Source of the DNA: Liriodendron chinense
Lineage: Eukaryota; Streptophyta; Magnoliopsida; Magnoliales; Magnoliaceae
NCBI GenBank assembly: GCA_003013855.2
Contig: ML058507.1
Location: forward strand, 1,364,001-1,428,000
DNA length: 64,000 nt
Direction: 5' to 3'
The first letter of the stretch is position 1. Each line of letters begins with the position of its first letter. Under the pieces are notes generated by a model, which saw nothing but the letters and a program-made list of their open reading frames with translations, had not been told where the DNA came from and searched no databases. Of the stretch, positions 56,340 through 64,000 are shown piece after piece. Made by a program: the position numbers and the translations under genes.

Positions 56340-57149
56340 TCATAACTGCCCATTCACTCTAGTTGATGCGACTAAGAATGAACTATACGATCCAAAAGTC
56401 ACGTACAAAGTACCTTCCTTCTTGCCTCGAAATATCACCAAGGCACCTTTTGTGACCTTCCAGGAATCACTAGTGAATGTCGTCACATATCCGGTATCGG
56501 CCAACTGCCCCACTGAGATCAAATTCCGTCTCAAACTCGGTACATGTCTGTCATCCTTCAACTTCAAGAGTGTTTTGTCTTTCTGACTTATGTGAACGTC
56601 TCCCTTACCAACAATACTGCATGGCTCATCATCACCTAGGTAGACTCTTCCGAAGTTACCTGACACATAATCATGAATAACTTCTTTCGACGAAGTGGCA
56701 TGAAACGAAGCACCCGAGTTTATAACCCAAGACTCATTCCGCACATCAAGAGACAAGATCAATGCCTCTGTATCACTCTCCTCAGATAGATTCACTAAAT
56801 CCTTCCCACCTTGAGAGCTTCCTTCTTGTTTCTTAAGTGCCTTGCAATCACACTTCATGTGCCCCTTCTTCCCACAATGCCAACACCCATCCTTGTCTTT
56901 CGATCCCTTGGAGTTATTTCTCGACTTGGAACACCCATGTTTATTGCCTCCTTTGTTTGAAGATCTTCCTCTTCCTTCAACATTTAGAGCATTCCCTAAA
57001 TCCCCTGAAGCTCCCGATGCCTTCCTTCTAGATTCTTTACTGAGAATTAGACCGCCCACATCATCGAATTTTAACTTCATAAACCTTGAGGAATTGCTCA
57101 CGGCAATCACCAAACCATCCCAACTGTTTGGCAAACTGGACAAGATCAA
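56340..57149 (-). pseudogene. Copia gag C-terminus, zinc knuckle and protease
   Basis: A 269-residue open frame with a CCHC knuckle (CWHCGKKGHMKCDC) and a protease site WVINSGASFHATSS. The catalytic Asp of DSGA is Asn here, so the protease would be inactive even though the frame is open. It continues into VYLGDDEPCSIVGKGD and RHVPSLRRNLISVGQL. Confidence 0.9.
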
Positions 57150-57388
57150 TAGTGCCCATACCTCATCTCAAAAGTGATGCCAACGGATTCCAATTGGCTT
57201 GTAATTGTATTGAACTCGTTTAGATGTTCAGCCACACCTCCACCATTTGACATCTTCATGTTGAATAGTTGTTTCATAAGATGAACCTTGTTGGACGCCG
57301 AAGGTTTCTCATACATTGTAGCCAATGCTTGCATTAATTCTTTTGTGATCTTTACTTTGGATATATTGAAGGTGACACTCTTAGACAA
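57146..57388 (-). pseudogene. Copia gag N-terminal part
   Basis: An 80-residue frame, with MYEKPSASNKVHLMKQLFNM and VAEHLNEFNTITSQLESVGI, typical of the plant copia gag domain. It overlaps the next frame by four bases out of register, a frameshift in the original gag. Confidence 0.88.
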
Positions 57389-57683
57389 AGACAGTCGGAT
57401 CGTTCTTAGAGTCTTTTAATCCACTAAAGCTCATTCATCATCTATCATCTTCTCTGGTTTTTTTACTTTTCCTTCTAGAGAAACATAGAAGTCCTTCTAA
57501 TACAGATAATCCTCCATCTGCATCTTCTAGAAGGCAAAGTTTAAACCATTAAACTTCTCAATTCTAGTCTTCCCTTCTTCCGTCATCGCTCCCACTTGAA
57601 CTAAACCAATAGCTCTGATACCAGTTGTTGCGCAACACACCAACAACATTGGTGAACTGAGATCCAATCTCCGGTCTCATCCA

Positions 57684-59757
57684 TGTTGAGCCTCCAATTT
57701 ATACATGATCTAACCCATTACATCACATTATATGCATGGTTTGCATGTTTAAAAGACCCATCTAATACATGTTTTGTGATTGTAGGAATGAGAGTGGCTT
57801 TGCCCAATTGGTGACCAAAAGGGCACATTTAGGAGCCTTGGATGAAGACCCAAGGTAGGCCAAAGAAAGAAGAAAGCAAAGAGAGAGAAAGGAGAGAAGA
57901 AAAGAAAGAAGAAAGAATGCAGAAAATGGCTCTGACCGGTCAATACCAGTCGGCCAAGAAGGCCCGAACGGTCATGACCGGTCGGTTGCACTCCCTGGAC
58001 ACCTAACAGACAGGCTAGACCGGTCGGCCATGCAATTTCAGATTTTCAAATTTCAAACAGCAGGCTATTCCCGTTTTTGAATTTTCGGCTTAGTTTTTGG
58101 GGGCCGTCTTGATGATATTTGGAAATCTAACAAACTCCATGTCGAATAGGAGCTCGACTCCGAAATAATCCAAGTGGTTTCATGTCGATCGGAGCTACGG
58201 ATTGACTGTGGTGGCCAAAACAATACGAACTGTCCAGAAAGTTCCAGATTCCGCCTACTCAACTCTGGGCCGGTCCAGGTGGCCCATCATTGATGATATG
58301 AAGAATCTACTTTGACCATCTTCTAAAATACATCTATATATGAATAACCACAAAGCTTCATATCAAAAGGATGTGTGGTTTGATCGTACCGGTTAAAGAA
58401 AGATGGACCATCCAGAAAGATTCAACTACTCAGATTTTATAAAAGGCCTAAGTGTTCTGATTGTCACACCTAATTCTGGAATTCTTTTGAACAATCTAAT
58501 CCATCTATCATGTAGAAGAGGAAGTTTTCTACCAATGTTCAAAATTTGAGATCAATTCGACCTTTGTGCACTCTGTAGCGTTGAAAGCAAGATGACTGGT
58601 TCTGAAGGTACCCGAATTACGAATTTTGAGAGGCGGTCGCTGATCTGATTGGTGGGCCCATTCAAAAGATAATCTTGGAAATCTAAATCATCAATGAGGA
58701 AGATCACATTACAAGGAAGTTACAAATAAAATTTGAAGGTAATCCGACCATTGGTTAAGCCGTACGAAGCGAAACAAAATCTGTTATGTTGCGGTACTCT
58801 TGATGTATTATAAAAAGAGGTGCTCTCTTCTATTCCAAATCAAGCCAGGACGTGGGGAGCAAGGAGTTCAAGTCATAGGAGGCTTCCTAGCCTCCTCTAG
58901 CTAGTTTTTCTTCCTTCTTTTAGTTCTAGTTCTAGTTTTTAATATGCTTTTCATTGGCTAATCTCTTAGCTAGAGCTAAGAGGTGAAACTTATAGTTTAC
59001 CTAGATATTTTAATTCATTTTATTAGTTTCAAATTTGGATTTATTGAAGAATAATGGTTTTTAGAAGTTTGAATAAAGTTCTAAGTAGTTTGTCTTAATC
59101 TTATGATGGCTCATGGATGTTTGGAAGAATTGCTTTACTTCTTAATTGTTTTACATGACTCTAGATCTATATGCTCTGAGGAATCGGATTCAATACGCTC
59201 TAGACTTGGATTTCCATGTGGGAACTTAAACCAAAGTTCTACCTTTTTGTTCTAAATTATGAATTATGTGTTGATTGTTCATATGACTTAAATGAAGCTC
59301 ATATCATGATATAGTTAAGCTTTGTGACAGGGTTTGATGAGTATCATGGTTATGATCTTAACCTATTGGAACTAGGATTGACTTATGCAATTGAGTGTGC
59401 TCAAGTCCTAACTTGAATTGAGGGAATCATGTGCATTAATCACATATATGACAGATTGATTTGATAATATAACCGCTCTGTCATCCGGCTAGATAGGATT
59501 TGACTTCGATTCTAGTTGAGTAATTGAGAAACCTTAGCGAATTATGCATCAAAGGAGAGCTATAAGTGGATCCTTGATGCTCTAGTTACCCTTTCATAAT
59601 CAGATTTTCCTATTTCATGTTTAAAACCAATTTCACAAACCTCTTAGATTCTAGTTATTAGGATAGTTGGAATTGTTCACCTCCTTCCCTGTGGATCGAC
59701 CTCGGTCTTACCGGGATTATTATTACATCACAACCCTAAACTTGGGGCGAGCGAACA
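57684..59757 (+). repeat. 5' LTR of the gypsy-like element (2074 bp)
   Basis: Starts TGTTGAGCCTCCAATTTA and ends ggcgagcgaaca before the primer binding site. About 5 differences in the first ~180 bases against the copy at 62710. GACCGGTC doublets lie at 57934/57944 and 57966/57976. Confidence 0.88.
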
Positions 59758-59762
59758 AGTTT

Positions 59763-59780
59763 TGGCGCCGTTACCGGAGA
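59763..59780 (+). other. Primer binding site, tRNA-Asp type
   Basis: TGGCGCCGTTACCGGAGA, close to the TGGCGCCGTTGCCGGGGA consensus used by Athila/Tat elements, six bases after the LTR. Confidence 0.85.
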
Positions 59781-60024
59781 AGAGGTTAAACAGTTCTAAT
59801 TGTTCTAATAGCTATAGAGTAGTCTTAGTTAGGAAGGATTTTTAGTTTTTTTAGAAGTAGTTTTTTATTTTTTCTAGATTACTAACAATTTTCTATTTTT
59901 GTGTTTTGTAGGAACTTAGTTGCTGACATAGTTCTCACCTTCACGGGTAACATCTCTCCATCTCCATTTCTTCTTTTGTTCTTCTTCCTAGATTAGGGTA
60001 GTTTCTACTCTTTAAAATCTCATT

Positions 60025-61364
60025 ATGGCTGATTAGAAGTGTGGTGCCTATGCATACCTTTTAAAAGATGAGATGTCAGACCATGGAATCCAAACTCATT
60101 ATGATTGGAACAATTATAAGCATAAATATTTTTCTAAGACTAAATCTACTTCTTATACTTTTAAGACATTGCGAGATTACTGGAATGAGAACAATGTGTA
60201 TAACTTTTCACCGGGTAAGATGATATGAGAGTATCGAAAAGAGATGAATAATGTTCCATCAGTTAAGACAATGCATAATCATTTGTATGGCTATGCATAT
60301 CAACAACCATATAAAAGCCCAACATATAACATGCATAATCCAAATTGGTGAGAGCATCAAAATTTCAACTTGGAAGATGAGCCAACCATGGATGTCAACA
60401 ATTATCCTCAAGAGTTTCTTTCTCATGAGCCGTAACCAACACGAACTCTTGAGGATACGCTGTGAGAGTTTATAGAAATAACTGAGCAATGCATACAAAA
60501 GCTCTCGCCATCTCAAAATTCAGAATTCGACATTGGGAACACCGAATCAATCACCAACAATGAGGAGGATGAGGCTATCCAAGCCCAACCCTCTTCTGAT
60601 TTAATGACTAAACTTTTAGAGGATGTCGATTTCAGTGATCTCAACATTATCATCGATTATGGTGAATCGACTATCTCTTTTAGGTATTCCGATTTGAACG
60701 ATGAAGAGATTTCAAGGACGGTTGACGAACCCGAGGAATCTACAAAATCTGAAAATGATAGTTTGATTGCCTACAATGAGGATTTGAAGGATGAGTGTGA
60801 ACCCATGATTTCTTCTTCCAAAGGACCGAATATTTATGAGTCGCTAAAAGATATTCTTACTAGAGATATGGCCGAGGTGGATCTCTTTGAGTCCTCCCAC
60901 CAACATAACATGACCAATTCTATTGGGGAAGAACTCCCTTGGGTTGAAAATTCTGTTTCTTTGGATGACAAGGTGGCACAATCTGAAATTTTGAAAGATC
61001 AACCAATGCTAGATGATGTGCTTACCACTGAATCTGAAAAATTTTCTTTAGAAGACCTCCCCTCTATAGAGGAGGAATTCCTTACCCTTGAAGCAGAATT
61101 TCCTCAATCACTTAGGAAGAACGAGGACCCTTCATCCGACTCTCTCGATTTCCTAGAGGAATGTATGACCCACCCCTATGTCTGGATGATGAGATGATTA
61201 AGGAGTTGGATAGTTTGTTAGACACGATGTTGGTGCCTAAAGAACACCATTCCACTGATTTACACTCTTTACCATTGACTGTGGAAGCACCGTGCAATTC
61301 TGAAATTGTGGAGGAGACAACTCGAACTGAAGAATACTTGATAAATGTCTCTCCACCATCATGA
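60025..61364 (+). pseudogene. Gag-like ORF of the gypsy-like element, decayed
   Basis: One frame can be followed from ATG 60025 to 61197, interrupted by in-frame stops (TAG 60034, then TGA, TGA, TAA, TGA before 60500). The last part, 60604-61197, is open for 197 residues and highly acidic (many Asp/Glu/Ser). At about 61165 homology seems to shift to another frame (DEMIKELDSLLDTMLVPKEH), ending at 61364. I recognise no catalytic domain. Position after the primer site suggests gag or an Athila-type accessory ORF; the exact family is uncertain. Confidence 0.6.
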
Positions 61365-62709
61365 GTTCTTCAACCCATTGAAAATTCTGATTGGGAGGAC
61401 CCGTTTTTAATCAATTACAACTCAATTCAGAACTTGAAGAGATATCTTTTTGCTGCTCTTATCTCCTCCTTACATGCGTGTGGTGCACACTATAATTGGA
61501 CCTTAATGAAGAAACACACCCATGCGTACATTCGAGCAGGACTTTGGATGGTCCTCATAAGAAACCTATTGAAATTCATGAAGATCCTGCTCAAATTTGA
61601 TCATGTAGTCGATCAGACTAATCAAAGGTAGGTAGGTAGGTTAGTATTTCTTTTCTACATTTAGGATTAAATAAGTCTCATCGAGACAATGGAAGATGCT
61701 AAAATTGATCAACTTGTTACCTCAGGTACTCCCGTTCTTACTCTCCTTTGTTTTATGCCATTGCTCTCATGTCATGCATATTGCATATCTTATTAAATTG
61801 AGGACAATGTAAGATTTTGGTTGGGGGGTGACATTCCTTAAATGTTTTTATTTTTCTAAAAGTCAAAATTCTTTTGGAAAACTTTGTTTGTATGCATTCG
61901 AGATGATATGAGTATAAGAAGAGGAGATACGAAGTGAGTGATGTTGCAAGCTTTGAACTTCTCTTAATATAATGGTTTTATATGTGAATTCCCCTATTTA
62001 TATGATTGATAGAAAATTTGAACACTTTTACACCTAGTTCACATTACACGATTTTCATGATTTGAAAGGATTATGTGATTTTTGGATTGGCTAGACTTAG
62101 ATTTGAGGTGTTGAGGAACCAAGCCGGGGTACTTTGTCCATCCTTGTCCATAGGAAAATAACGAAAGATATGGATTTCTAAAAGTCCTATCTAATGTAAA
62201 AGGAAAAGGAAAAAGAATGATGAAAATTGGGAATGATGGAAAACATGGTGGAAAATTCCAAAAAGGGCTAACTATTACCAATCAGGGGATGGTCTACCCG
62301 TAACCAAAGCCGGAAATTGGACGTAGTGTGAAAGCTGTCGTAAGGACAGTAAGGTAATTTCCTGTCATAGGCTTGTTGTTGCTCTATACACCCTGAGATC
62401 TATAGTTTAGTTGATCTATGAAGAGGATAATTCTAGAAACTCAAGAGATGAACTATCATTATGCACACTAGGTTAAATTTGTTCGAGTTCTTCTATTTAT
62501 CAATCAATCAGCGGGAATTTCATATTGACACTTATTATGTTTTGAGAGTTTCAGGTTTCAACTTCTATCACCTAATTTTTCTAAATTTTACACTTGTATG
62601 TCTTGGAATAGATAGAAACATAGTTTCTGAAGGAGAGTTGGTTTTTGGAGAATTGAATTTGTTTCATGTATGTTTTGCTCGGGACTAGCAAAATGCTGGT
62701 TGGGGAGTG
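61365..62709 (+). other. Internal noncoding region and polypurine tract of the gypsy-like element
   Basis: Anonymous AT-rich sequence. It ends in a purine-rich tract (62697-62709) directly before the 3' LTR. Confidence 0.6.
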
Positions 62710-64000
62710 TGTTGAGCCTCCAATTTATACATGATCTAACACATTACTTCACATTATATACATGGTTTGCATGTTTAAAAGACCCATCTAATACATGTTT
62801 TGCGATTGTAGGAATGAGAGTGGCTTTGCCCAATTGGTGACCAAAAGGGCACATTTAGGAGCCTTGGATGAAGACCCAAGGTGGGCCAAAGAAAGAAGAA
62901 AGCAAAGAGAGAGGAAGGAGAGAAGAAAAGAAAGAAGAAAGAATGCAAAAAATGGGTCCGACCGGTCAACACCGGTCGTCCAAGAAGGCCCGACTGATCA
63001 TAACCGGTCAAGACCGGTCGGCTGCACTCCCTAGACACCAAACAGCCCTGTCCGACCGGTCAAGACCGGTCGGCCATACAATTTCAAATTTTCAGATTTC
63101 AAACAGTAGGCTATTCCCGTTTTTGAAATTTTGTCTCAGTTTTCGGGAGCCATATTGATATTATTTAGAAATCCAACACATCCATGTCGAAGAGGAGCTC
63201 GACGCCAAAATAATCCAAATGGTTTCGTGTCGATCGGAGCTACGGATTGACCGTGGTGGCCAAAATAATATGAACTGTCCAGAAAGTTTCAGATTCCGCC
63301 TACTCAACTCTGGGCCGGTCCAAGTGGCCCATCATTGATGATATGAAGAATCTACTTTGACCATCTTCTAAAACACATCTATATATGAATAACCACAAAG
63401 TTTCAGATCAAAAGGATGTGTGGTTTGATCGTACCGGTTGAAGAAAGATGGACCATCCAGAAAGATTCAACTGCGCGGATTTTATAAAAGGCCTAAGTGT
63501 TCTGATTTTCGCACCTAATTCTGGAATTCTTTTGGATACTCTAATCCATCTATCATGTAGAGGAGGACATTTTCTACCAATTTTCAAATTTTGAGATCAA
63601 TCCCACCTCTGTACACTCCGTAGCGTTGAAAGCAAGATGATTGGTTATGAAGGTACCCGAATTGCGAGATTTTGAGAGACGGTCGCTGATTTGATTGGTG
63701 GGTCATTCAGAAGATAATATTGGAAATCTAAATCATCTATGAGGAATATCACATTACAAGGAAGCTACAAATCAAATTTTAAGGCAATCCGACCATTGGT
63801 TAAGCCGTACGAAGCAAAACAAAATCAATAAAATCAATTATATTGCGGTAATCTTGCTGTATTATAAAAGGAGGTGCTCTCTTCTATTCAAAATCAAGCC
63901 AGGACGTAGGTAGTAAAGAGTTCAAGTCATAGAAGGCTTCCTAGCCTCCTCCAGCTAGTTTTTCTTCCTTCTTTTAGTTCTAATTCTAGTTTTTAATATG
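62710..64000 (+). repeat. 3' LTR of the gypsy-like element (cut by window end)
   Basis: Same start TGTTGAGCCTCC as 57684. By length it should continue to about 64780. GACCGGTC-type repeats step by 10 bp at 62960/62970, 62992/63002/63012 and 63054/63064, better preserved than in the 5' LTR. Confidence 0.88.

Larger units (their letters stand above)
53000..57683 (-). mobile_element. Near-complete decayed Ty1/copia retrotransposon, inserted in the LINE
   Basis: The 3' LTR (minus strand) is at 53000-53642, preceded on that strand by polypurine tract aagtgggagat. Internal order on the minus strand is gag (57388-57146), CCHC and protease (57149-56340), integrase (about 56300-55540), reverse transcriptase (55227-54535) and RNase H (54246-53713), the copia order. 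The primer binding site TGGTATCAGAGC (complement at 57612-57623) sits two bases from the 5' LTR, which starts at 57626 and is interrupted at 57684 by another element. Many stops and frameshifts; inactive. Confidence 0.92.
57684..64000 (+). mobile_element. Gypsy-like non-autonomous LTR retrotransposon (3' LTR truncated by window)
   Basis: The 5' LTR is 57684-59757 (TGTTGAGCCTCC..GCGAACA, 2074 bp) and the 3' LTR begins at 62710 and runs past 64000. A primer binding site TGGCGCCGTTACCGG at 59763, of the tRNA-Asp type used by Athila/Tat gypsy lineages, follows the 5' LTR. A polypurine tract (tggttggggagtg, 62697-62709) precedes the 3' LTR. The internal region (2952 bp) has one decayed gag-like frame and no pol. 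It inserted into the 5' LTR of the minus-strand copia element at 57683/57684. Confidence 0.88.

Overview
This is plant nuclear DNA. The genes are split by GT-AG introns, and the window holds Ty1/copia and Ty3/gypsy LTR retrotransposons, a CACTA element, hAT-like and Mutator-like MITEs, a LINE fragment and many short microsatellites. A fold-back repeat whose arms resemble 'gatgtatgtgttttatcca' recurs many times. From memory such repeats are common in magnoliid genomes (Laurales/Magnoliales), so a magnoliid is my guess, but a weak one. I see no rRNA, tRNA, CRISPR or prokaryotic features.

Two host loci can be supported. (1) The last exon of an ankyrin/PGG-domain membrane protein (ITN1/ACD6-like) lies at 2616-3209, + strand, with no ankyrin exons in view. 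(2) A complete group A bZIP transcription factor (ABI5/ABF/DPBF type) is on the + strand in four coding exons: 20208-20987, 40422-40493, 42584-42613 and 48882-48962. It encodes 320 aa. All three introns are in phase 0 with GT..AG ends. They measure 19,434, 2,090 and 6,268 bp, so 963 nt of coding sequence is spread over 28.8 kb.

Layout. 1-1663: a gypsy-type LTR end nested in the 3' end of a copia element. 2616-3209: PGG exon. 4935-6887: a regular ~168-bp satellite array of 12 units. 7160-8419: copia remnant with 3' LTR. 9480-10343: fold-back repeats. 10460-14716: a 4.26-kb non-autonomous CACTA element with ATA target duplication, a 42-bp subterminal array and an interior that looks like captured gene sequence. 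16870-17866: gypsy LTR end. 19465-19860: fold-back MITE just upstream of the bZIP gene.

Intron 1 of the bZIP gene carries a hAT-like MITE, two side-by-side 361-bp MITEs, a 2.8-kb solo LTR (CGCAC duplication) that splits a tandem array, a promoter-like patch, and a 7.6-kb coding-free LTR retrotransposon (30944-38533). Intron 3 carries a palindromic element, an internally deleted copia element (44085-46689), a hAT-like MITE and a solo copia LTR (AAATC duplication).

Downstream of the gene (50963-64000) is a nest. A LINE reverse transcriptase fragment is interrupted by an almost complete but decayed minus-strand copia element. That element's right LTR is interrupted in turn by a gypsy-like element that runs off the window.

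The observation I would follow first is in the LTRs. Two copia LTRs and one unrelated gypsy-like LTR pair carry doublets of an 8-bp palindrome repeated at exactly 10-bp spacing: GACCGGTC in one copia family and in the gypsy-like family, TCGATCGA in another copia family. No ordinary feature type accounts for this shared layout.
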